The position numbers and the translations under genes were made by a program. 64,000 nucleotides of DNA from Streptococcus oralis (GTDB lineage: Bacteria; Bacillota; Bacilli; Lactobacillales; Streptococcaceae), in contig NZ_CP097843.1 of the NCBI RefSeq assembly GCF_023611505.1, positions 558,001-622,000 on the forward strand, written 5' to 3'. Positions within the stretch are counted from its first letter, which is position 1. The number at the start of each line of letters is the position of its first letter. The notes under the pieces were generated by a model. It did no database searches, was not told the origin of the DNA, and was given only the letters and a program-made list of their open reading frames with translations. Positions 56,468-64,000 of the stretch are shown here, one piece after another.

Positions 56468-57796
56468 ATGATTTGTTTGTTTGAACGATGTGATCAGGCA
56501 AGTTTTGATTTGTTACGTTCACTAAAAACAGCAGGGCTAGATTGTCCCATTGTTGTTGTCCAAGACGATGGTTATCTTGCTCCAGATGTTGAGTCTCCTT
56601 ATAGTTATTTCACAGGAGATTTAGAGACACCAGAAAGTCGACCTCTTTATTTTAATCTGGTTCCAAAACCTCACTTATGGGAAATTCGCTCTAGTAATGT
56701 GAATGGCGAAATTCTAGACATGGGTAAGAAACGTGCTAATATTTTTTATCGTCAACCAACTCACGAAAGACGCGTTCGGGCTGTCGAATGGTTGGATTCA
56801 GAGGGACAAGTTCGAGTAGCAGATATTTACAATCGTAAAGGGCGACTTTTTGCGCAGATAACTTATGATAAGTCACAACGTCCGACCCATACTCGCTATT
56901 TTGACCAGAGCAACGTCGTGGTGATTATGGAAAATCATTTGACGGATGATATTATCCTGACACTTGAAGGAAAACGACATATCTTTAAATCCAAACAAGA
57001 ATTTATTATCTTTTACCTCCAATATCGTGGGTACGATACAGATCGAATTATTTATAATTCGCTATCGACTCCTTTCTTTGTGGCCTATTCTCTTCCTCCT
57101 AAAAATGGTTATGCAGAGGATGTTCTTTTCTGGCAAGAGCCTATTGGAGAAGAGTTACCAGGTAATATGGTAGCGGCTATGAAGCTAACGAATCGAAACG
57201 TTCGTATTGCTGTTCAAGATAAGCAGGCTTATGAGAAAATTCAAAACTTGGTGGCTCCTGAAGAAAAAAACTATTTCCACAATCTTGGATATATCTATGC
57301 TTATCAACGCCTTAATAACATGAATCCGAAAGCCTTGATTTTGACTAATAGTGATCAGCTTGAGCAGATTGAAGAACTTGTGACTAAGCTACCAAATGTT
57401 CATTTTCATATTGGAGCGATTACAGAAATGTCCAGTCATTTAATGGGACTAAATCGTTTCGCAAATGTTTCGCTTTATCCAAATATCCGCCCAGCTAGAG
57501 TTACTGAGCTTTTTGAGAAATGTGATTTGTATTTAGATATCAATATCAGCGATGAAATCCTTAATGCCTGTCGCACGGCCTTTGAGAACAATATGTTGAT
57601 TCTCAGCTTCACAAACACTTGTCATAGCCATCGATTTACTGCAGATAGTCACATTTACCCAGCAGAAAATGTTTCAGGCATGGTAGAGAAGATTCAAAGT
57701 GTCCTTGCTCATTCATCAGAGATGAATGAGGCTCTTTCTAAACAGAAAGAAGCAGCAAATCAGTCTGATTTAGGACAATATCAGACTATTCTTTAG
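56468..57796 (+). CDS. gtfB: SRR-protein glycosylation chaperone GtfB
   Basis: A 442-residue partner of GtfA. It has the same overall fold but lacks the EX7E catalytic motif, as in known GtfB proteins, which bind the acceptor and stabilise GtfA. Recognisable segments include YFTGDLETPESRPLYFN, the RYFDQSNVVVIMENHLTDD beta region and RAFENNM-like end (RTAFENNMLILSF). It starts 30 bases after gtfA with AGAAAGG upstream. No asp4, asp5 or secA2 follows; IS remnants begin 40 bases later. Confidence 0.93.
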   Translation: MICLFERCDQASFDLLRSLKTAGLDCPIVVVQDDGYLAPDVESPYSYFTGDLETPESRPLYFNLVPKPHLWEIRSSNVNGEILDMGKKRANIFYRQPTHERRVRAVEWLDSEGQVRVADIYNRKGRLFAQITYDKSQRPTHTRYFDQSNVVVIMENHLTDDIILTLEGKRHIFKSKQEFIIFYLQYRGYDTDRIIYNSLSTPFFVAYSLPPKNGYAEDVLFWQEPIGEELPGNMVAAMKLTNRNVRIAVQDKQAYEKIQNLVAPEEKNYFHNLGYIYAYQRLNNMNPKALILTNSDQLEQIEELVTKLPNVHFHIGAITEMSSHLMGLNRFANVSLYPNIRPARVTELFEKCDLYLDINISDEILNACRTAFENNMLILSFTNTCHSHRFTADSHIYPAENVSGMVEKIQSVLAHSSEMNEALSKQKEAANQSDLGQYQTIL

Positions 57797-57834
57797 CTGT
57801 GAATACTTTTATATTAGGTGAAATAACTTTTAAA

Positions 57835-57999
57835 GGCTCATTGTCAACTGTAGTGGGTTGAAGTCAGCTAAGATCGAGAAAGGACAAATTTTGTCCTTTC
57901 TTTTTTGATGTTCAGAGTGATGAAAATCTGTTTTTTGAAGTTTTCAAAGTTCCGAAAACCAAAGGCATTTCGTTTGATGAGTTTAATGAGATTATTAGT
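57835..57999 (-). pseudogene. ISL3-family remnant D
   Basis: About 165 bases from the end GGCTCATTGTCAACTGTAG. The minus strand encodes the last residues of the ISL3 transposase (family NAFGFRNF-like). It fuses to IS30 copy D at 57993-57999 through a shared TATTAGT. Confidence 0.8.
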
Positions 58000-58865
58000 T
58001 GCGAGTGGAAACGACATACAAAATCAGGAAGTTATTCTCCCAATCAGGCACAGGAATCTTACCATATTGCTAAATCACACTGTGGGCGGAAACGGATGCT
58101 TGAAATAGACCACAATTTGAGTAATACCATCAAACATCTATTTCTCGATTATCAATGGTATCCTTAAGAAATAGAAGGTCGGTTACGATTAGAGTATGGA
58201 AAAGCTGTTATTAGTTATCAAACAATCTATAGAGCCATCTATCGCGGTCACTTTGACAACAGGCTTTCACATGGTGCTCGTGGTGTCCTTCGCAAGCTCC
58301 GCCATCGTGGGAAAACACGTCATACAAAAGGTTATGTCGAAAAAGAGGGCGAATTTCTATTTCTCATACCATTCACGAAAAACCCGAAGAAGCAAACAAG
58401 CGAGCTAGGGTCGGTGATTGGGAAGCAGATACGGTTACAGGTAAAACTGGAAAAGCTTGCTTAGTGACTCTAACGGATCGCTATTCTCGTTTTCTAAAAA
58501 TTCAGAAGGTAGCTGTCAAGAAAAGCAAACTTGTCATAGAGGCTATGGTACAAATGTTGGAGCCCTTACCGGAAGAAACCGTCACTCCAGATAGAGGAAA
58601 AGAATTCACGAATCATCAAGACTTGACTGACAAATTAAAGGTATAGGTCTATTTTCCTGACCCTCATGCACCTTGGCAACTAGGGACTAATGAGAATACG
58701 AATGGACTACTAAGAGAATATTTTCCAAAAGGAAGTGATTTAACATTCGTTGATGAGCACACCATTCAGCTGTGGGAGAACAAACTTAATAATAGGCCAC
58801 GCAAATGTCTTAACTGGAAAACTCCTTATGAAGTCTTCTATGAAGAAAATGTGCACTTAATTTGA
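57993..58865 (+). pseudogene. IS30-family transposase fragment, copy D
   Basis: Matches copy A from the ISCEWKRHTKSGSYSPNQAQ region to the stop, with only scattered base changes and the same TAA, frameshift and TAG defects. The 5' end is replaced by an ISL3 remnant. The 50-bp palindrome found after copies A and C is absent here. Confidence 0.9.
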
Positions 58866-59099
58866 CAATTCAAGGTAGAAAAATCCAAATTATTTGCATA
58901 ATAAAATAGTTTCAGAAGTTGAAATAAATGAATGAATCCAGAAAATATCGGTTTGATATAGCAAATAACACGAACAATAAAACTAAATAAGAACATTACA
59001 TACGCAAATATTACATTTTTGTGACAATTCAGATTTTTATGAAAATTTTTGATTATTTGCGTTATAATGGGTATACTTTAAAGAAAAAGGAGATTATTT
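58866..59099 (+). promoter_or_regulatory. upstream region of the S8 protease
   Basis: A/T-rich, no gene. TATAAT at 59063-59068 is the probable -10; no convincing -35 was found. AAAAAGGAG lies before ATG 59100. Confidence 0.55.
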
Positions 59100-62000
59100 A
59101 TGGATAGACGACAACGTTTTTCATTACGGAAATACAAATTTGGTCTTGCTTCAGTTTTGCTGGGGACTGCTTTGGTTTTTGGAGCAAGTCAAGTTAATGC
59201 CAATGAGCAGAGTACAGGTGAAAATCAAGCTCAAACTCAGGAAATCAAGACAGAGATAAAAGATGATAAACACTCAAGCTCTTCAACTGACCAAACCAAT
59301 ACTAATGTGATAGCTCCAGTAGCTGGAGAGAAACAGGAAGTTGAAACTTCTAAAGAGGATGCTAGTAAACAAGATGCTAGGGTAGAAGCCCCAGTTGATA
59401 AAACTGTCGAATCTCAAGAATCAGGAAAAGATAGCGCAGTTGCAAATGAAGAAAATCAAGGTGTCGTCCAAAAAGAAACAACAGTCGATACGACTACTGC
59501 GCCTGCCACTGAGAAGGCCTCTACCATAGAGAAAAAAGAGACTCAAGCAACGACAGCTCCTAAAACTACTGGAGAAACAACAACCACTGAAAAAGAACAA
59601 GAAAAAACTGAGTCTGCAAAACCAAATAGTCTTTCAAGCAATGATATCATCACAGTACCGAAAACTTGGAAGGCTGGTTACAAGGGGACAGGGACCGTTG
59701 TTGCCATAATTGACTCTGGGCTTGATTTGAATCATGAGGTTCTTCGAATTTCGGATCCGTCAAAAGCAAAATTTAAAAACAAGGAAGCCATCGAAGCAGC
59801 TAAAAAGGCTGCTGGAATCGACTACGGTAAATGGTATAGCGATAAGGTTGTCTATGCCTATGACTACTTTGACGGAACAAATAAGATCAAAGAAGCAGAA
59901 AGAACTTCTCATGGGATGCACGTAACAGGGATTGCAGCTGGAAACCCTGATAAAGAAGCACCGAATGGTGAAAAGGTCTATGGTGTTGCACCAGAATCCC
60001 AAGTCATGTTTATGCGTGTCTTTTCAGATCGCCAAAAGACGACCAGTTCGGCTCTTTATGTAAAGGCGATTGATGACGCAGTTGCCTTGGGAGCAGATGC
60101 TATTAATATGAGTTTGGGATCTAGCACTGGTTCTATGGTAGATGCTGGTTCTGATATTGTGGATGCTATCAAACGGGCTCGTGCCAAGGGAGTTTCTGTT
60201 CTTATCTCAGCAGGAAATAGCAATACATTCGGAAATGGTTATTCAAAACCACTAGCTGAAAACCCAGACTATGGCTTAGTTGGAAATCCATCCACTGTTG
60301 AAGACTCAATTTCAGTTGCTTCTGTCAACAACAAAACATTGACAACAGCGGTTTTTGAAGTCAAAGGTCTAGAGGGAAATGCCGGCCTTCATAACGGAAA
60401 ATTTGATTATAATCAACCTGAGGCAGATAAGGACTTTGAAAAAGGAAAAGAGTATGAATATGTCGAAGCAGGGTTAGGTCGTGAAGAAGACTTTGCGAAG
60501 TTGGATTTAACTGGGAAACTGGCCCTCATTCAGCGTGGAGCCATGAACTTTTCAGAGAAGATCAAAAATGCACGAAAACACGGTGCAGTTGGTGCTTTGA
60601 TCTACAATAATGTAGAGGGCGCAAACATCAATATGGCTATTGATGATGAAGCAAAGAAAATTCCTTCTGTATTCATTTCTAAACAGTATGGTGAAGCCTT
60701 AAAATCAGGAAAATATAAGATTGTTTTTAATGACAAGATGGATAATCGCCCTTCTGATGTAGCCAATCAGCTATCTGACTTTTCAAGTTGGGGAGTGACT
60801 ACTGATGGACAATTGAAACCAGACGTAACAGCTCCTGGTGGCAATATCTACTCATCCTTTAATGACAATACCTACGGTAGTATCAGCGGAACCAGTATGG
60901 CGGCTCCTCACGTTACGGGTGTTGCAGTTCTGGTTAAGGAATACCTTCAAAAACACCATCCAGAATTGACTCCTGAGCAAGTATCAGAGACTGTCAAGGC
61001 CTTGATCATGTCAACTGCAAAACCACATGTTAATAAGGACACAGGCACTTATACCTCTCCTCGTCAGCAAGGTTCTGGTATTGTGGATACAGCTGCTGCA
61101 GTTTCAACCGACCTCTATGTAACGGGTGAAAATGGTTATCCAAGCGTGACTTTAGGAAATGTTGGAGACCAATTTACTTTCAAGGTCACTGTACACAATA
61201 TTTCAGATACTGACCGTACTCTCAAGATGGTGGTGAATACCAATACAGATGAAGTCCAAGATGGAAAATTCACCCTTCGACCTCGAAAACTAACGGAGAC
61301 AGTCTGGCCTGAAGTGACGGTCAAAGCCCACAGCAGTCAAACAGTCACTGTTAAAGTGGATGCTCGAAAATTTGCTGCTGAACTCAGCAAACAAATGCCA
61401 AATGGCTATTTCCTTGAAGGGTTTGTTCGCTTTGTAGATCCAGCAGATGATGGGGATATTGTAAGTCTTGCATTTATGGGCTTCCGAGGTGAATTCCAAA
61501 ATCTCCCCGCTGTCGAAAAACCAATTTACAACCTTGTTCGAGAAGGGAAAAACGGATTTTACACGGAAGTAGACAAGGAAAATCCTGCAGTTAACTACTC
61601 TAATGATGCGACCTATCTAGCAACCTTGCAAAATGACCTTCTTGTTTCTCAAGGCCAACGCCAAGGACGCAGAATTACCGTTCTTGGGATTGAACAAAAT
61701 GCTGAAGGTAAGCATGTTCTTCAGTTGGATGAAAAAGGGAATGTCCGTATTGCCATTTCTCCAAACGATGATGGAAACAAAGATCTGGTTGAATACAAAA
61801 CGGTTGCTTTGAGAAATCTTGTAAATCTTCGGGCAACAGTTTATGCAGCTACGGATACCAAGCATGAACATCCTATTTGGGAGGGCGATGCAAGGGATCT
61901 CCGTAAGAATTATTTTGATGGAGACAGTAGAAATCTGAAGAGCTATATTTTAGATAATACTGCTTGGAGAGGTCAAGATTTTGATGGCAATACCGTTGCG

Positions 62001-63611
62001 GATGGTTTATATGACTATGTTATCAGTTATACACCAGACGTTCCAGGTGCCAAAGAACAATACACGACCTTTAAAATTCAAATTGATACTCAAAAACCTG
62101 TCATCACAAGTGGATATATTCGCTTTAAAGATGGAAATCAAGAATTCGTAGCTCGCAAACCAAAAGACGTTGGTCAAGGCGGTATCCTTTCAGAAAAAGT
62201 CTTCTATATTACACCATTTGACCAGAAAGGGACCATGGTTCTAACTGGGAAAGACCAGTCTGGAATGCGTGCGTTTGAAAACACCCATCTAATCAAGGCC
62301 AATGCTGACGGTAGTTATACACTTCCTAAGGATGTTGACAAGGCTAATATTTACTATCTTGTAGAGGACTATGCAGGAAATGTAGACTATATCTCGCTTG
62401 CTGAACTTGTGCGCGATCAAAATAGTGGTCGAGTGAAAATCGCCTTGAAGGATGCGAAAACAAACCAAGATATTGATACCCTCTACGTCTATCGAATTAA
62501 AAATAGCGAGGGGCAATATGTTGATGTCGACAAGTCAAAAGCGATTCATTTCTTACAGTTTGGTCATTATACGGCAGAAATTTTCAGTTATGACCGAACA
62601 GAATTGAAATTTATCAGTGCCTTGTCCCAAGAGTTTGACCTGACGGAAGAAAATAGTTTCCAAACCATTACCTTCCTAGCAAAACTCCTAGAGTATGCAC
62701 CAGTATCTGTTTCCTTCAATCAAGCAGTTCCAAAGACAACTACAGTAGTTCTGAAAGGAGAAGATGGGACAAGTATCACTCTTCCTGCTGAAAAATACGG
62801 TCAATACGCCTTCGGTAAGAAAGTTGCTATAGGTCGTTATACTGTAGAGATCGGCTTACCGACTGGATATGAACTCCTTGAAAATCTCGTTTCCTTGCTC
62901 GTTCATCCAGGTCGAAATAATGCTTTGCGCCTATCTGTTGTGTCTAAGTTGGCCTTGATTGCTGCGGTAAATCAACAAAAAGAACTGGTAGAAACGTCTC
63001 GTTACTTTAATAGTAGTGCAGATAAGAGAAAAGCTTATGACCAAGCTTTCCAAGTGGCGCGGTCAGCCTTGTCAAGCAAGTTGAAACAAGAATTGATTGA
63101 TGGAGTTCTCGCTAGTCTTGAAGCTGCTGGTAAGGCTTTGGATGGAAAAGATTCGAACGTGGCAGCCTTGAAAGAAGCTATGAAAGCTTACTATGCAACG
63201 ACTAAAACTGGACGATATGCTAATGCCAAGGAAAAAGTACGTCGAGCTTATGATCGTGCCTTCCAAGAAATCGCCTTACTTGCTGTGGATCCTAAAGTCA
63301 AACAGGATCAAATTGACCAATCTCTCATTGTCCTAGCAACAGCTAAAAGCAAACTAAATGGCAAGGCCACAGACTTCTCTAGTTTAAAGAAACTGGTCAA
63401 GGATGAACGTCTCTTCCAAGAAAAGAATGCGAGATTTATCTATGCAGATAAGAAAGAAAAAGCAGCTTATCTTCTAGTCTTTAAAGAAGCACAGGAACTC
63501 TTAAATGATCCAGGAGCGAGCCAAGAAGATGTCAAAGATGCCATTACAGCATTGAAACAAGCCAAGAGAAATCTGCATGGCAAAAAACCAAAAGCAAGAA
63601 GACATCCTTAA
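59100..63611 (+). CDS. secreted subtilisin-like (S8) serine protease with FIVAR-type repeats
   Basis: A 1503-residue protein. The signal peptide has a YSIRK-like FSLRKYKFGLAS motif, with cleavage near residue 34. A Thr/Glu-rich linker runs to about 180. The S8 domain has Asp205 (IIDSGLD), His271 (TSHGMHVTG), oxyanion Asn373 (SAGNS) and Ser599 (SGTSMAAPH); a PA domain is inserted (about 420-550). Fn3-like domains resembling C5a peptidase/lactocepin follow to about 1270, then three FIVAR-like helical repeats. The C-terminus is basic (KKPKARRHP) with no LPXTG or membrane helix. It is related to PrtA/C5a-peptidase-type enzymes; the target is unknown. Confidence 0.92.
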   Translation: MDRRQRFSLRKYKFGLASVLLGTALVFGASQVNANEQSTGENQAQTQEIKTEIKDDKHSSSSTDQTNTNVIAPVAGEKQEVETSKEDASKQDARVEAPVDKTVESQESGKDSAVANEENQGVVQKETTVDTTTAPATEKASTIEKKETQATTAPKTTGETTTTEKEQEKTESAKPNSLSSNDIITVPKTWKAGYKGTGTVVAIIDSGLDLNHEVLRISDPSKAKFKNKEAIEAAKKAAGIDYGKWYSDKVVYAYDYFDGTNKIKEAERTSHGMHVTGIAAGNPDKEAPNGEKVYGVAPESQVMFMRVFSDRQKTTSSALYVKAIDDAVALGADAINMSLGSSTGSMVDAGSDIVDAIKRARAKGVSVLISAGNSNTFGNGYSKPLAENPDYGLVGNPSTVEDSISVASVNNKTLTTAVFEVKGLEGNAGLHNGKFDYNQPEADKDFEKGKEYEYVEAGLGREEDFAKLDLTGKLALIQRGAMNFSEKIKNARKHGAVGALIYNNVEGANINMAIDDEAKKIPSVFISKQYGEALKSGKYKIVFNDKMDNRPSDVANQLSDFSSWGVTTDGQLKPDVTAPGGNIYSSFNDNTYGSISGTSMAAPHVTGVAVLVKEYLQKHHPELTPEQVSETVKALIMSTAKPHVNKDTGTYTSPRQQGSGIVDTAAAVSTDLYVTGENGYPSVTLGNVGDQFTFKVTVHNISDTDRTLKMVVNTNTDEVQDGKFTLRPRKLTETVWPEVTVKAHSSQTVTVKVDARKFAAELSKQMPNGYFLEGFVRFVDPADDGDIVSLAFMGFRGEFQNLPAVEKPIYNLVREGKNGFYTEVDKENPAVNYSNDATYLATLQNDLLVSQGQRQGRRITVLGIEQNAEGKHVLQLDEKGNVRIAISPNDDGNKDLVEYKTVALRNLVNLRATVYAATDTKHEHPIWEGDARDLRKNYFDGDSRNLKSYILDNTAWRGQDFDGNTVADGLYDYVISYTPDVPGAKEQYTTFKIQIDTQKPVITSGYIRFKDGNQEFVARKPKDVGQGGILSEKVFYITPFDQKGTMVLTGKDQSGMRAFENTHLIKANADGSYTLPKDVDKANIYYLVEDYAGNVDYISLAELVRDQNSGRVKIALKDAKTNQDIDTLYVYRIKNSEGQYVDVDKSKAIHFLQFGHYTAEIFSYDRTELKFISALSQEFDLTEENSFQTITFLAKLLEYAPVSVSFNQAVPKTTTVVLKGEDGTSITLPAEKYGQYAFGKKVAIGRYTVEIGLPTGYELLENLVSLLVHPGRNNALRLSVVSKLALIAAVNQQKELVETSRYFNSSADKRKAYDQAFQVARSALSSKLKQELIDGVLASLEAAGKALDGKDSNVAALKEAMKAYYATTKTGRYANAKEKVRRAYDRAFQEIALLAVDPKVKQDQIDQSLIVLATAKSKLNGKATDFSSLKKLVKDERLFQEKNARFIYADKKEKAAYLLVFKEAQELLNDPGASQEDVKDAITALKQAKRNLHGKKPKARRHP

Positions 63612-63638
63612 ACAGGAGTTTCTGAAGCTTTACTGATA

Positions 63639-63673
63639 AATGAGTCTGAAACTTTGTTTTCAGACTCATTTTT
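63639..63673 (+). terminator. intrinsic terminator after the protease gene
   Basis: AATGAGTCTGAAA / TTTCAGACTCATT stem followed by T residues. Confidence 0.9.
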
Positions 63674-63675
63674 GG

Positions 63676-63704
63676 TTTACACTAGCTAGGAAATCTGCTA
63701 TAAT
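63676..63704 (+). promoter_or_regulatory. promoter of the glyQ T-box transcript
   Basis: TTTACA, 17 bases, TATAAT. The flanking CTAGCTAGGAAA sequence occurs twice around it. Confidence 0.8.
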
Positions 63705-63710
63705 ACTAGC

Positions 63711-63897
63711 TAGGAAAGAAAGTCTTATGGCGTTCTTCAAGCGAGCTTGGGATAGTGGGAGCCAAGTAGGACAAGGTAAGAAACTGGCGCTTTCTGTCGT
63801 ATTTTTTAAAACAATGAAGTAATAAATTAGGGTGGAACCGCGTTTCTGACGCCCCTAGGTCACAGACTTAGGAGTAAAGACACGGTTCTTTTTGTAT
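63711..63897 (+). ncRNA. glycyl T-box riboswitch
   Basis: The leader has a long stem I with the distal GAGCTTGGGATAGTGGGAGC motif and closing GAAAG/CTTTC. A candidate GGC specifier (Gly) is at 63786-63788. The T-box AGGGTGGAACCGCG spans 63829-63842. A terminator ending in CACGGTTCTTTTTG follows, able to pair with GGAACCG as the alternative structure. Uncharged tRNA-Gly should permit readthrough into glyQ. Confidence 0.95.
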
Positions 63898-63934
63898 CCA
63901 AAGTCACAAGAATTTATAAAAAAAGGAGTAAACA

Positions 63935-64000
63935 ATGTCTAAAAAATTGACTTTCCAGGAGATCATCCTTACCTTGCAACAATTTTGGAATGACCAAGGT
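63935..64000 (+). CDS. glyQ: glycyl-tRNA synthetase alpha subunit, start only
   Basis: The first 22 codons, MSKKLTFQEIILTLQQFWND and two more, match the GlyQ N-terminus and run off the window end. AAAGGAG precedes ATG 63935. The glycyl T-box leader upstream supports the call. Confidence 0.93.
   Translation, partial: MSKKLTFQEIILTLQQFWNDQG

Noticed and set aside
63640-63822. 60-codon frame upstream of glyQ
   Set aside because: It lies over the terminator, promoter and stem I of the glycyl T-box leader and has no ribosome site.

Overview
The window comes from a Firmicute of the Streptococcus mitis group (S. mitis, S. oralis or S. pneumoniae relatives). I infer this from gene order (galE, a GT2 gene, fer, cmk, folA, clpX, engB; rapZ-yvcK-whiA; cdaA-cdaR-glmM; dapB-cca; mntE next to a Mn-riboswitch P-type ATPase; tseB-aspC-asnS; rpsF-ssb-rpsR), from a pneumococcal-type BOX repeat at 2291-2490, and from many extended -10 promoters (TGnTAnAAT). 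No database search was possible, so names rest on recognisable motifs and synteny.

Positions 1-35,200 are ordinary core chromosome with short, mostly co-directional operons. They cover tRNA modification, sugar nucleotides and glycosyl transfer, DHFR and ClpX, the RapZ/YvcK/WhiA regulatory trio, c-di-AMP synthesis with GlmM, lysine synthesis and tRNA CCA addition, Mn/Ca efflux with a Mn riboswitch, and translation genes. Points of note are a ~112-nt tandem hairpin unit upstream of dapB, two genes whose best promoters place the transcript start on the start codon (yaaA, tseB), and a deformylase-like protein without the usual motif I glutamine.

Positions 35,200-59,000 form an accessory island dominated by serine-rich-repeat (SRR) glycoprotein biogenesis and insertion-sequence debris. 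In order: a degenerate IS3 element and a dead IS30 copy; asp1-asp2-asp3; an 1101-residue SRR protein behind a consensus promoter, with 17 near-identical 48-residue repeats but no classical signal peptide and no LPXTG; a truncated GH1-like gene; ISL3 and IS30 remnants; a GbpC/MucBP-type LPXTG adhesin; a nested IS110/ISL3/IS30 remnant; a DivIVA-like coiled-coil gene; gtfA-gtfB; and another ISL3/IS30 fusion. The secY2 and secA2 genes normally found with asp1-3 and gtfAB are not in the window. The direct IS30 copies bracket the asp and gtf modules and could delete or shuffle them.

Positions 59,000-64,000 hold a large secreted subtilisin-like protease with C-terminal FIVAR-like repeats and no LPXTG, then a glycyl T-box leader and the start of glyQ.

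Working model (inference): GtfA/GtfB glycosylate an SRR substrate and Asp1-3 handle it. The DivIVA-like protein may place this machinery at a pole or septum. The SRR protein encoded here lacks both export and anchoring signals, so it is either a decayed adhesin or an unusual intracellular or non-classically handled substrate.
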